Notes under the pieces: generated by a model | The model's database searches: none | What the model was told of the DNA's origin: nothing | Seen by the model: only the letters and a program-made list of their open reading frames with translations | Position numbers and translations under genes: made by a program | Source: Lachnospiraceae bacterium | Lineage (GTDB): Bacteria; Bacillota; Clostridia; Lachnospirales; Lachnospiraceae | Direction: 5' to 3' | DNA length: 64,000 nt | NCBI GenBank assembly: GCA_910574285.1 | Contig: CAJTAL010000004.1 | Span: 1 to 64,000, forward strand | Part shown: in pieces, positions 41,855 to 50,975 of the stretch | How the letters are laid out: every line of letters starts with the position of its first letter | Position numbering within the stretch: position 1 is the stretch's first letter

Positions 41855-44470
41855 ATGGGTAGTAAGATAGTGTTGATAGACGGGCACAGTATTCTGAACC
41901 GTGCTTTTTATGGTCTGCCGGATTTGACGAATTCGGAAGGGCTCCATACGAATGCAGTCTATGGCTTCCTGACGATTATGCTGAAGATACTGGAGGAAGA
42001 GAAGCCGGAATATCTGACGGTAGCTTTTGATGTACACGCGCCTACATTCCGGCATAAGATGTATGCGGAGTATAAGGGGACCAGGAAACCAATGGCTGAA
42101 GAGCTTCGTCAGCAGGTTCCGGTTATTAAGGAAGTACTCGGTGCTATGGGAGTGAAGACGATCGAGCAGGCAGGGCTTGAAGCGGACGATCTTCTCGGTA
42201 CCCTTGCCGGCAGATGCGAAGCGGAAGGGATGGAAGTGTCGGTCATTTCCGGAGACAGGGATCTGCTGCAGTTGGCAACCGAACATGTAAAGATCAGGAT
42301 TCCAAAGACAAAGCAGGGGAAGACTGAAGTTGAGGATTATTATGCGAAGGATGTAAAAGAGCGGTATCAGGTTACTCCGCAAGAGTTCATAGACCTGAAA
42401 GCGTTGATGGGAGACACATCAGATAATATACCGGGGGTTCCGAGTATCGGGGAGAAGACGGCGACGAAGATTATCGTGGAATTTCATTCGATAGAAGAGG
42501 CGTATGCCCATGTAGAAGAGATCAAGCCGCCGCGGGCTTCAAAAGCGTTGAAGGAGCACTGGGAAATGGCAGTTATGAGTAAGGAACTGGCAACGATTAA
42601 CGTGACGGCAGATTTTCCGTTTGTGCTGGAGGAAGCCAGGCTTGGTAATCTGTATACGGAAGAAGCATACGCGTATTTTCAGCGGCTTCAATTCAAAAAT
42701 TTGCTGTCGAGGTTTGATGTGGCAGCGCCGTCGAATCAGGCGGAAGCATCATTTCGTGAAATTACGGAAGAAAAGGAAGCCAGGAGTATATTTGAGGCAG
42801 CCGTCGGCGCAGAATGTGTCGGCGCATGCATTTTCCGAAATATGGATGAGGTCCTGCCGCTTTTTGCCGGTCAGGCTGAGATCGGAGGAATCGGATTATG
42901 CTTCTCAGGCGGGGATGTCTATTGTATCCGTACAGGAAAGGGGATTGCCAAGGAGTGGCTCCTGAAGAAGCTAGAGGATACCGCGAGATCGGCGGGACGT
43001 TATGTGATGTTTGATCTGAAGCATGCTCTTACGTATCTGCGGCTTACGGATACAGGCAATTGCTTTGACGCGACGGTAGCCGCATATTTACTGAATCCTT
43101 TGAAGAATAACTATACTTATGAGGATGTAGCGAGAGAGCAATTAGACATTATAATAGAAGAAAAAGCAGAACCTTATATTAAGGTATGTTATGAAGCATA
43201 TACGGCATATGCCGCATCCGGTGTTCTGTGGAAGAAACTTAAGGAATGCGGAATGGACAGGCTGTTTGTTGAGATAGAGATGCCGCTGGTGTTCACGCTG
43301 TATGATATGGAGAGAAGCGGGCTGAAGGTGGAGGCGGAGGCTCTGAAGTATTATGGAGACCGGCTGGGCGCGAAGATTGTGGGGCTGGAGAAAGAGATCT
43401 ATGAGGATGCGGGGGAGAAGTTTAATATAAATTCTCCCAAACAGCTCGGTGTGGTATTATTTGAGAACATGAAGCTTCCGGGAGGCAAGAAGACGAAGAC
43501 GGGGTATTCTACAGCGGCGGACGTATTGGAAAAACTTGCGCCGGATTACCCGATAGTGTCTAAGATATTGGAATACAGGCAATATTCGAAGCTCAAATCC
43601 ACGTATGCCGACGGGCTTGCCAATTATATCTGTGAAGACGGCAGAATTCACAGTAAGTTCAATCAGACCATTACAGCCACCGGGAGGCTTAGCAGTACGG
43701 AGCCGAATCTTCAGAATATACCGGTCCGTATGGAGCTTGGAAGGCTGATACGTAAGGTGTTTATCCCGGAGGAGGGGTATGTATTCGTGGACGCGGATTA
43801 TTCTCAGATCGAGCTTAGAGTATTGGCACATTGCTCTGGGGACAGTCATCTGATTGAGGCGTATAAAGAGGCGGAAGATATCCACAGGATCACGGCATCC
43901 CAGGTGTTCCACGTGCCTTTTGAAGAAGTGACGGATCAGCAGCGGCGCAATGCCAAGGCGGTGAATTTCGGGATCGTATATGGAATCAGCTCATTCGGGT
44001 TGAGTCAGGATCTCAGTATTACCAAGAAAGAAGCCGCGCAGTATATTGACGATTATTTTAAGACTTATCCCGGAATTAAGGTTTTTTTAGACGATACGGT
44101 AAAGCACGCGAAAGAGATGGGTTATGTGGTTACACTATTTGGAAGACGCCGGCCGGTGCCGGAGCTTAAGTCAAGTAACTTTATGCAGCGGTCTTTTGGA
44201 GAGCGGGTAGCTATGAATGCTCCGATCCAGGGAACGGCAGCGGATATTATCAAGATCGCTATGATAGGGGTGAACCGGAAGCTTAAAGAGAAGCAGATGA
44301 AGTCAAGGCTTGTGCTGCAGGTTCACGACGAACTTCTGATCGAAGCGTATAGACCGGAGCTGGAAGAAGTCCGGACGATTCTCAAGGAAGAGATGGAACG
44401 GGCAGCTTCTCTGGATGTGCCGCTGGAAGTAGATATGCATACGGGAGAAAACTGGTACGAAGCAAAGTAG
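41855..44470 (+). CDS. polA: DNA polymerase I
   Basis: Repair and Okazaki-fragment-maturation polymerase (871 aa). The N-terminal 5'-3' exonuclease (about 1-290) has LIDGHSILNRAFYGLP, GLEADDLLGT, ISGDRDLLQL and GDTSDNIPGVPSIGEKTA. The central 3'-5' exonuclease-like domain (about 300-480) appears to lack the canonical acidic metal ligands, as in many Firmicutes. The polymerase domain (about 490-871) has motif A VDADYSQIELRVLAH, the O-helix RRNAKAVNFGIVYG and motif C LQVHDELLIEA. Followed 12 bp later by coaE. Confidence 0.95.
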   Translation: MGSKIVLIDGHSILNRAFYGLPDLTNSEGLHTNAVYGFLTIMLKILEEEKPEYLTVAFDVHAPTFRHKMYAEYKGTRKPMAEELRQQVPVIKEVLGAMGVKTIEQAGLEADDLLGTLAGRCEAEGMEVSVISGDRDLLQLATEHVKIRIPKTKQGKTEVEDYYAKDVKERYQVTPQEFIDLKALMGDTSDNIPGVPSIGEKTATKIIVEFHSIEEAYAHVEEIKPPRASKALKEHWEMAVMSKELATINVTADFPFVLEEARLGNLYTEEAYAYFQRLQFKNLLSRFDVAAPSNQAEASFREITEEKEARSIFEAAVGAECVGACIFRNMDEVLPLFAGQAEIGGIGLCFSGGDVYCIRTGKGIAKEWLLKKLEDTARSAGRYVMFDLKHALTYLRLTDTGNCFDATVAAYLLNPLKNNYTYEDVAREQLDIIIEEKAEPYIKVCYEAYTAYAASGVLWKKLKECGMDRLFVEIEMPLVFTLYDMERSGLKVEAEALKYYGDRLGAKIVGLEKEIYEDAGEKFNINSPKQLGVVLFENMKLPGGKKTKTGYSTAADVLEKLAPDYPIVSKILEYRQYSKLKSTYADGLANYICEDGRIHSKFNQTITATGRLSSTEPNLQNIPVRMELGRLIRKVFIPEEGYVFVDADYSQIELRVLAHCSGDSHLIEAYKEAEDIHRITASQVFHVPFEEVTDQQRRNAKAVNFGIVYGISSFGLSQDLSITKKEAAQYIDDYFKTYPGIKVFLDDTVKHAKEMGYVVTLFGRRRPVPELKSSNFMQRSFGERVAMNAPIQGTAADIIKIAMIGVNRKLKEKQMKSRLVLQVHDELLIEAYRPELEEVRTILKEEMERAASLDVPLEVDMHTGENWYEAK

Positions 44471-44482
44471 AGGTGTAAGAAC

Positions 44483-45073
44483 ATGAAGATTATAGGAATT
44501 ACAGGCGGAGTCGGAGCGGGAAAGACACAGATACTGGAGTACATGAACAGTAAATACGGAGCGACGATCTGCCAGACGGATGCAGTGGGAAAGAAACTTC
44601 AGAAGAAAGGGACAAAGTGTTTTGAGGACATCGTAGAGTGTTTTGGAACAAAGATCCTGGATGAGAAGGGCGAGCTTGACCGGGAGAAACTGGCGGCGAT
44701 TGTATTTACAGACAACGATAAACTTGCTAAGCTGAATGCAATCGTCCATCCGGCAGTTTGGGAAGAGGTTGAGAAAAAGGTCGCGAAGGAGAAGCGGAAG
44801 AATACGAATCTTTTTATCATAGAGTCGGCGCTGCTGATTGAAACGCATTATGATAAGATGTGCGATGAAGTCTGGTATGTTTATGTGGATGCCGTAACGC
44901 GTAAAAAGCGTCTGGTTTACGCGAGAGGATATGATCCAAGGAAGGTGGATGATATCATTGCTGCACAGCTTCCTAAGGATGAATTCATGAAACATTGTGA
45001 CAGGGTGATTGACAACAGCAACATTTTCGAAGAGACGCAGATGCAGCTTGACAGTATCATGGCGGCTCTGTAA
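44483..45073 (+). CDS. coaE: Dephospho-CoA kinase
   Basis: Last enzyme of coenzyme A synthesis, phosphorylating the ribose 3'-OH of dephospho-CoA. P-loop: ITGGVGAGKTQIL at residues 5-17 (the usual S/T is Thr); then CQTDAVGKKL (Asp of the CoA-binding site), IVHPAVWEEV and the lid region RKKRLVYARGYDP. Length 196 aa. The polA-coaE pairing is a common arrangement in Firmicutes. Confidence 0.92.
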   Translation: MKIIGITGGVGAGKTQILEYMNSKYGATICQTDAVGKKLQKKGTKCFEDIVECFGTKILDEKGELDREKLAAIVFTDNDKLAKLNAIVHPAVWEEVEKKVAKEKRKNTNLFIIESALLIETHYDKMCDEVWYVYVDAVTRKKRLVYARGYDPRKVDDIIAAQLPKDEFMKHCDRVIDNSNIFEETQMQLDSIMAAL

Positions 45074-45107
45074 AAAGGCAGAGATAGAAAGGCAGAAGAA
45101 AGAGATT

Positions 45108-45905
45108 ATGAGATTATGCAGTATTGCCAGCGGGAGCAGCGGCAATTGTATCTATGTAGGGGATGATGAGACGCATCTTCTGGTGGATACGGGAATCAGT
45201 AAGAAGAGGGTTGAAGAGGGATTATCTGCTCTGGGGGTAAAAGGAGAAGAGATACAGGGAATACTGATCACACATGAGCATATCGACCATATACAGGGGC
45301 TTGGTGTATTCAGCAGGAAATACAAGACACCTGTATATGGGACAAAAGGAACGATAGAAGGGATTCGCTGCTGTAATACTCTGGGAAAGATGCCGGAGGG
45401 TTTGCTGCATGAGATCCGGGTGGATGAGATATTTTCCATCGGGGGAATGCAGATCTGCCCGTTTGCAATATCCCATGACGCCCGGGAACCGTCCGGATAC
45501 AGAATCAGCAATTCAGGGAAGACAGTTGCGGTTGCGACGGATCTTGGTAAATACGACGATTACACCGTGAAAAATTTAAAAGGGCTGAATGCCGTCGTAC
45601 TGGAAGCGAATCATGATATTCATATGTTGGAAGTGGGACCTTATCCTTATCCTCTGAAGCAAAGGGTGATGGGTGATAAGGGACACTTATCGAATGAACT
45701 GTCAGGGAGGCTTCTAAGCGATATTCTTCATGACGGCCTGCAGTATGTGATCCTGGGGCATCTGAGTAAGGAGAATAATTATGCGGAGCTTGCATATGAG
45801 ACGGTGAAGCTGGAGGTCAGTTTTGGAGATAATCCTTATAAGGGAGAAGATATTCCGATGATGGTAGCTAACAGGGATACGATATCTGAGATTGTTAATT
45901 TGTAG
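45108..45905 (+). CDS. YycJ/WalJ-type MBL-fold metallohydrolase
   Basis: Metallo-beta-lactamase-fold hydrolase, probably an exonuclease-like or wall-related enzyme of the YycJ/WalJ group. The metal motif HEHIDHIQG (HxHxDH) is present near residue 54, preceded by CSIASGSSGNCIYVG, a hallmark N-terminus of this family. Later ligands lie in ISHDAREPSGYRI, ATDLGKYDD and VILGHLSKENN. The start is placed at 45108 because the family begins MRLCSIASGS; the open frame continues upstream into coaE. About 265 aa. No WalKR genes are nearby. Confidence 0.85.
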   Translation: MRLCSIASGSSGNCIYVGDDETHLLVDTGISKKRVEEGLSALGVKGEEIQGILITHEHIDHIQGLGVFSRKYKTPVYGTKGTIEGIRCCNTLGKMPEGLLHEIRVDEIFSIGGMQICPFAISHDAREPSGYRISNSGKTVAVATDLGKYDDYTVKNLKGLNAVVLEANHDIHMLEVGPYPYPLKQRVMGDKGHLSNELSGRLLSDILHDGLQYVILGHLSKENNYAELAYETVKLEVSFGDNPYKGEDIPMMVANRDTISEIVNL

Positions 45906-45978
45906 GATGTCAGATATTGAAAGCGCATTTGGAGTGACGGAGCAGATATCGGAGGCTGCAGAAAGAAGAGGTGAAAGT

Positions 45979-46836
45979 ATGGGAAAAATAGCGATTGTAA
46001 CAGACAGCAACAGCGGAATTACACAGAAAGAGGCGAAGGAGCTGGGAATCCGTGTATTACCGATGCCTTTTTATATTAATGGGAAATTATTCTTTGAAGA
46101 TATTACTTTGACGCAGGAAGAGTTCTATCGGAGACTGGAGGAAGATGCGGATATTTCTACTTCGCAGCCTTCTCCGGGAGACGTGATAGATCTGTGGGAT
46201 GAGCTTTTGGAGGAATATGATGAGATTATCCATATCCCCATGTCAAGCGGTCTGAGCAGTTCGTGCGAGACTGCACAGGGTCTGGCAAAGGACTATGACG
46301 GAAGAGTGCATGTGATTGACAATCAAAGGATTTCGATATCTCAGAGGCAGTCTGTCCTGGATGCGATCGAGATGAAAGAGAAGGGCATGAGCGCCCAGGA
46401 GATCGATGATGTCTTAATGAAAGAAAAACTGGAAGCAAGCATCTATATAACGGTAGATACCCTGAAGTATTTGAAGAAAGGCGGGCGGGTGACTCCGGCT
46501 GCCGCGGCGATCGGAACAGTTCTGAATTTGAAACCAGTATTACAGATTCAGGGAGAGAAACTGGATTCCTATGCCAAGGTGCGGGGATGGAAAGCAGCTA
46601 AGAAGACGATGCTGGATGCCGCGCAGAAGGATCTGGAAGGACGTTTTAAAGGAAAAGAAGTCTATATCCAGGCGGCGTATACCTGTTCTGACGAGGAGGC
46701 GCTGGCGTGGAAAGCAGAGATTGAGGAGCGTTTCCCGGGACATGATATTCATATGGATCGTCTGTCTCTCAGTGTTTCCTGCCATATCGGAGCAGGATCA
46801 CGGGCAGTTGCATGTATTAAGAAGACGGAGTATTGA
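45979..46836 (+). CDS. DegV family protein (fatty-acid-binding, FakB-like)
   Basis: DegV-fold protein that binds a long-chain fatty acid and, in Gram-positives, presents it to the FakA kinase. Landmarks: IVTDSNSGIT at the N-terminus, ISTSQPSPGDV, HIPMSSGLSSSCETA around the fatty-acid carboxylate site, and LKYLKKGGRVTPAAAAIGTVLNLKPVL. Length 285 aa. The start after GAGGTGAAAGT is used; the upstream extension overlaps the preceding gene's end. Ends before a hairpin shared with convergent tmcAL. Confidence 0.88.
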   Translation: MGKIAIVTDSNSGITQKEAKELGIRVLPMPFYINGKLFFEDITLTQEEFYRRLEEDADISTSQPSPGDVIDLWDELLEEYDEIIHIPMSSGLSSSCETAQGLAKDYDGRVHVIDNQRISISQRQSVLDAIEMKEKGMSAQEIDDVLMKEKLEASIYITVDTLKYLKKGGRVTPAAAAIGTVLNLKPVLQIQGEKLDSYAKVRGWKAAKKTMLDAAQKDLEGRFKGKEVYIQAAYTCSDEEALAWKAEIEERFPGHDIHMDRLSLSVSCHIGAGSRAVACIKKTEY

Positions 46837-46840
46837 TTTT

Positions 46841-46875
46841 TACCGGCATCAGATTTTCAGAATCTGATGCTGGTA
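46841..46875. terminator. Bidirectional terminator between degV and tmcAL
   Basis: TACCGGCATCAGATT pairs with AATCTGATGCTGGTA with a 5-nt loop (46841-46855, 46861-46875). It overlaps the last codons and stop of tmcAL. T or A runs lie on both sides. Confidence 0.8.
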
Positions 46876-48132
46876 TTCATTTACGAAGGGCATCTTGAAC
46901 TTATTAGTAATGACGCTTTCGTAGAGGTTGGAAGCAAAGACATCTTGTTTCAGCATCGCAAGTCCGGGAGGAGTCAGTCCGTCAATCTGTGTGAGCTTTG
47001 TAATTAACGGAACATCTGAGTGTTTTTTTATGTAGGATAAAAGCCTCTTTGCATCTTTGCGGAATCCGAGGATACGCGCATACTGGCAGCAGCCTTCTTC
47101 GCGGAAGGTAAGGAGGTCTTTTTTCTTAATTCCCAGAAGGATATGTAATAGGCTTCGGCTTAAACGTGAATAGGTTACATCCCGTGTCTTCAGCAGATCA
47201 CAGAACTGGTCGAAAGTGACGAAATCATTCGTATGGTTTAGGATTCGGTTTGCCAGATCTTCGGAGATATCTAAGTATTCTGCCAAAGACGTATAAGTCT
47301 CTTTCAAAAGCTGGTATTTCAGCGGAAGAGAAAAATCATTGGCATAGATAGGATAGCGGCTCCTATGTGTATCCTCCAATGTGCGTATGCAGGAGGGCGG
47401 CACCATATCTTCCAGACGGGTCAGCGCTTCAGATATGGAGGGTTCGTCAAACATGCCCTCCTGTTCCATGCTGACGGAATGACTGGCGTAGCTTAAGAGC
47501 TTGCGGATGGCGGAAGCCGAACTGTAAGTTCCGGTAAGCTCTGTGTCATGATAACCGGAGACCATGCGCTTGATCGTGTAGGAATGGATGGGACTCTTTT
47601 TTTGATAGAGAGCCTTGATGTATTCAATTCCCAGAATGTTATTTGGCTGTTCCAGGACGATATCGAGGGAATCGTCTCTTAGATATTCTGTCAGGGCCGC
47701 CTGACGTGCGCGTGGAAAGGACATGCCCTTTTTTAAACCTTCCGACAGGAGGGTGCGGTATTCTTCAGGTTCATCGGCGGCGACGCGGGCGATGCGTTCT
47801 AATAATCCGTAATCTCCGCATTCGCTGCCGAAGCAGACGGAGTCTACACAGTTAAGCTGTTCGAATAAAGAGACGGCGCCTGCGGCGAAATATTCCGCGC
47901 TTGCGCAGGCATAACAGACAGGCAGTTCGAATATGATATCGGCGCCCGCTTCCAGAGCGACTTCGGCCCGGAGATGTTTCGGCATAATGGCAGGAGCGCC
48001 TCTTTGTACATAATTTCCGCTCATAACGACGATGGCGGAATCAGCGCCTGTGATCTCTTTTGCTCTCTCAATATGGTATAGATGTCCATTGTGAAATGGA
48101 TTGTATTCTGCGATTAATCCGACTATTTTCAT
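46849..48132 (-). CDS. tmcAL: tRNA(Met) cytidine acetate ligase TmcAL (YlbM)
   Basis: Enzyme that uses acetate and ATP to acetylate cytidine 34 of elongator tRNA-Met. It has a nucleotidyltransferase fold with the HIGH-type motif AEYNPFHNGHLYHI at the N-terminus, then VVMSGNYVQRGAPA and FGSECGDYGLL. The C-terminal part contains ELTGTYSSASAIRKLL and the tRNA-binding helices. Length 427 aa is normal. It is transcribed against its neighbours, with an AAGGAG site before the ATG. Confidence 0.9.
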   Translation of the reverse strand: MKIVGLIAEYNPFHNGHLYHIERAKEITGADSAIVVMSGNYVQRGAPAIMPKHLRAEVALEAGADIIFELPVCYACASAEYFAAGAVSLFEQLNCVDSVCFGSECGDYGLLERIARVAADEPEEYRTLLSEGLKKGMSFPRARQAALTEYLRDDSLDIVLEQPNNILGIEYIKALYQKKSPIHSYTIKRMVSGYHDTELTGTYSSASAIRKLLSYASHSVSMEQEGMFDEPSISEALTRLEDMVPPSCIRTLEDTHRSRYPIYANDFSLPLKYQLLKETYTSLAEYLDISEDLANRILNHTNDFVTFDQFCDLLKTRDVTYSRLSRSLLHILLGIKKKDLLTFREEGCCQYARILGFRKDAKRLLSYIKKHSDVPLITKLTQIDGLTPPGLAMLKQDVFASNLYESVITNKFKMPFVNEYQHQILKI

Positions 48133-48362
48133 GAGAATCTCCTTGTATATCTTTCTGAAATTGATTATACTATATTAAGGTTGTGGGTGCAAATGTATGT
48201 TGGGGAATGTATTCACACAGATGCAGTTTACGTTACTTTTCTTACCCGCGCCAGCGTACGCGGATTTGCTTCAATCTGCTGTATGCCGGCATAGATATGA
48301 AAAGAAACCGGGGTACCGGAAAGCTTCAGTGAACTGCGTTACTATGTCAGGAAGGAGGATAC

Positions 48363-49739
48363 ATGATGAGTGAAGAATGGGTAGAAGAACAGAAAGAAGA
48401 GCTCACGGAAGAGCGCATCCTGGAGATGCTGGAGGGACGCCAGTACAAGGAATTAAAAGAGGAATTAGAGAACAATATGTATCCGGTCGACCTGGCTGAT
48501 ATATTAGAAGAATTTGAACAGAAGCAATTGGTGATCGTATTTCGTCTTCTCGCAAAGGAGGAGGCTGCCGAGACGTTTACGTATATGAACAGCGATATGC
48601 GTGAGGTTTTAATTAATGCGCTGACGGATTCAGAGCTTGAAGAGGTCATGGAGGAGATGTATCTTGACGATACGGTAGACGTCTTAGAAGAACTTCCGGC
48701 GAACGTCGTGGACAGGCTTCTTCTGGTGACTGACGAAGAGAAGCGCAAACAGATCAACCAGCTTCTGCAATATCCGGAGGACAGCGCCGGCAGCGTGATG
48801 AATGTGGATTATATCGCGCTTAGAAGAGAGATGACGGTTGCGGATGCAATTCTCAGGATACGCCAGATAGGATTGAACCGTGAGACGATCTACACCTGCT
48901 ATGTGACAGAGAAGAAGAAACTGATCGGGGTTGTGGACGTGAAGGAGCTTCTGACCACCAGTGAGTCGAAGTTAATCGAAGAGATTATGGAGACCAATAT
49001 GCTTTATGCTCAGACGACGGATGATCAGGAGGATGTTGCGAGGACGATCACCAAGTATGGCCTGATTGCTTTGCCTATCGTGGATCATGAGATGTGTATG
49101 GTGGGAATCGTGACGGTTGACGACGCTATGTTGGTACTGCAGGAAGAGGAGACGGAGGATATCAGTATCATGGCAGGCGTCAGTCCCAGTGATGAGTCTT
49201 ATTTTGGGACGACCGTGTTTGAACATGTGAAGAGCCGTATTCCCTGGCTGTTGTTTTTGATGCTTTCCGCCACGGTGACACAGATGATTATGAACAGTTA
49301 TGAGAGCGCTCTGACCGTTATGCCGCAGCTTGCCGGATTCGTACCTATGCTGACAGGTACGGGAGGAAACTGTGGTTCCCAGAGTTCTACGCTGGTGATC
49401 CGGGGGCTTGCGGTGGGAGAGATTGAGCTCACGGATGTGATCAAGGTTATCTGGAAGGAAGTTCGGATTGCAGTGTGTATCAGTGTGGTTCTTGCGGTCG
49501 TAAACGGAGTACGTATCATACTGATGGGTCAGGGCGGCATCACGATGGCATTTACAATCGGGGCAACCATGGCGTGTACGATTATTATAGCAAAGGTTGT
49601 GGGGTGTACCCTTCCGCTGATAGCCGAGAAAGTGGGGCTTGACCCGGCGATCATGGCTACGCCTCTGATCTCTACGCTGGTGGATATCAGTACGATCAGC
49701 GTGTATTTCGCGATTGTAAGCACAGTATTTGCATTGTAG
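48363..49739 (+). CDS. mgtE: Magnesium transporter MgtE
   Basis: Homodimeric Mg2+ channel (458 aa). The N-terminal cytoplasmic superhelical domain (about 15-135) is very acidic (VDLADILEEFEQKQLVIVFRL). Two CBS domains follow (about 140-260; YPEDSAGSVMNVDYIALRREMTV). The five-helix membrane domain (about 290-455) includes MPQLAGFVPMLTGTGGNCGSQ and ALIVRGLAVGEI-like LVIRGLAVGEIEL. Gating by cytosolic Mg2+ is expected. The 230-bp upstream gap shows several GC-rich hairpins but no M-box consensus I can recognise. A second ATG one codon later is equally possible. Confidence 0.92.
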   Translation: MMSEEWVEEQKEELTEERILEMLEGRQYKELKEELENNMYPVDLADILEEFEQKQLVIVFRLLAKEEAAETFTYMNSDMREVLINALTDSELEEVMEEMYLDDTVDVLEELPANVVDRLLLVTDEEKRKQINQLLQYPEDSAGSVMNVDYIALRREMTVADAILRIRQIGLNRETIYTCYVTEKKKLIGVVDVKELLTTSESKLIEEIMETNMLYAQTTDDQEDVARTITKYGLIALPIVDHEMCMVGIVTVDDAMLVLQEEETEDISIMAGVSPSDESYFGTTVFEHVKSRIPWLLFLMLSATVTQMIMNSYESALTVMPQLAGFVPMLTGTGGNCGSQSSTLVIRGLAVGEIELTDVIKVIWKEVRIAVCISVVLAVVNGVRIILMGQGGITMAFTIGATMACTIIIAKVVGCTLPLIAEKVGLDPAIMATPLISTLVDISTISVYFAIVSTVFAL

Positions 49740-49775
49740 TGTTTTGTACGAAAAAATAGACATAAGATTCTTAGA

Positions 49776-49802
49776 AGAGACCTTGTCCGCAGGGTCTCTT
49801 TG
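49776..49802 (+). terminator. Terminator after mgtE
   Basis: AGAGACC (49776-49782) pairs with GGTCTCT (49793-49799) around a 10-nt loop and is followed by TTGTATTATAAT. Confidence 0.7.
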
Positions 49803-49850
49803 TATTATAATAAGAAATATTGAGAATATATGGAAAGGAGTCTATCAATC

Positions 49851-50852
49851 ATGGGATTTATAGATGAGATCAAAGCAAAAGCAAAGACAAACAAGAAGAC
49901 GATCGTGCTGCCGGAGACAGAAGACATTAGAACATATGAAGCGGCGGAAGCAGTTCTGAGAGAAGGAACGGCTAATCTGATTCTGGTGGGAAGTGAAGAA
50001 GAGATCGCAAAGAACAAAGGCTCGTTTGACATCAGCGGCGCTAAGATCGTCGATCCGGCGACTAACGAGAAGACAGATGCTTATGTTGCGAAACTCGTCG
50101 AGCTGAGGCAGAAGAAGGGTATGACAGAAGAGCAGGCAAGAGAGCTTTTGCTGAAGAATTATCTGTATTATGGCGTTATGATGGTAAAGATGAAGGATGC
50201 CGACGGTATGGTTTCAGGCGCATGTCATTCTACGGCAGATACTTTAAGACCATGCCTTCAGATCCTGAAGACGAAACCGGGAACTAAGCTGGTATCCGCG
50301 TTCTTTGTAATGGTAGTACCGGATTGTGATATGGGAGCAGACGGAACCTTTATCTTCGCAGACTCTGGTCTGGAGCAGAATCCGGACCCGGAGAAATTAG
50401 CGGCAATTGCACTTTCATCCGCAGAGTCCTTCCGTACTCTGACAGGTAAGGAACCGGTTGTAGCAATGCTTTCTCATTCTACAAAGGGAAGTGCGAAACA
50501 TGCAGACGTGGACAAGGTATTGGAGGCAACCAGAATTGCGAAGGAAAACGCACCGGAAGGATTATTGCTTGACGGCGAATTCCAGTTAGACGCGGCGATC
50601 GTTCCGGAGATCGGTGCATCCAAGGCGCCGGGAAGCCCGGTTGCAGGAAAAGCAAACGTACTGGTATTCCCAGACTTAGATGCAGGCAATATCGGTTATA
50701 AACTGGTGCAGAGACTCGCCAAGGCAGAGGCATATGGACCGCTTACACAGGGGATCGCAGCGCCGGTCAACGATCTGTCCCGTGGCTGCAGCCCCCAGGA
50801 TATTGAAGGCGTCGTAGCAATCACAGCAGTTCAGTGTATGGCAGAAAGCTAA
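49851..50852 (+). CDS. pta: Phosphate acetyltransferase
   Basis: Converts acetyl-CoA and phosphate to acetyl phosphate in fermentative acetate formation. Starts MGFIDEIKAKAKTNKKTIVLPE, with family motifs DADGMVSGACHSTADTLRP, ADSGLEQNPDPEKLA, SHSTKGSAKH, and ANVLVFPDLDAGNIGYKLVQRL. The 333-aa length corresponds to the short catalytic Pta without the regulatory N-domain. Start chosen with AAGGAG about 9-10 bases upstream. Its stop lies in an inverted repeat that begins the unusual pta-ackA spacer. Confidence 0.95.
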   Translation: MGFIDEIKAKAKTNKKTIVLPETEDIRTYEAAEAVLREGTANLILVGSEEEIAKNKGSFDISGAKIVDPATNEKTDAYVAKLVELRQKKGMTEEQARELLLKNYLYYGVMMVKMKDADGMVSGACHSTADTLRPCLQILKTKPGTKLVSAFFVMVVPDCDMGADGTFIFADSGLEQNPDPEKLAAIALSSAESFRTLTGKEPVVAMLSHSTKGSAKHADVDKVLEATRIAKENAPEGLLLDGEFQLDAAIVPEIGASKAPGSPVAGKANVLVFPDLDAGNIGYKLVQRLAKAEAYGPLTQGIAAPVNDLSRGCSPQDIEGVVAITAVQCMAES

Positions 50853-50944
50853 ACACTTAGCGAGGTATTATCGAGGTTAGTGTTTAGCTTGTTCGAGGGG
50901 AATCCCTCGAACATCCAAGGAAGAGACACTTAGCGAGGTATTAT
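50847..50944. repeat. Inverted and direct repeats between pta and ackA
   Basis: Three features overlap. AGCTAAACACT (50847-50857) and AGTGTTTAGCT (50879-50889) are an exact 11-bp inverted repeat covering the pta stop. TGTTCGAGGG-GAAT-CCCTCGAACA (50890-50913) is a perfect 10-bp hairpin. The 19-mer ACACTTAGCGAGGTATTAT occurs identically at 50853-50871 and 50926-50944. No T-run follows, so read-through to ackA is likely. Confidence 0.9.
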
Positions 50945-50975
50945 GGAATAATTTATAATAAGAGAGGGAAAACAA

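Noticed and set aside
48133-48362. M-box magnesium riboswitch before mgtE
   Set aside because: Hairpins exist, but I cannot find the conserved M-box core sequence. Only a covariance search could revive this.
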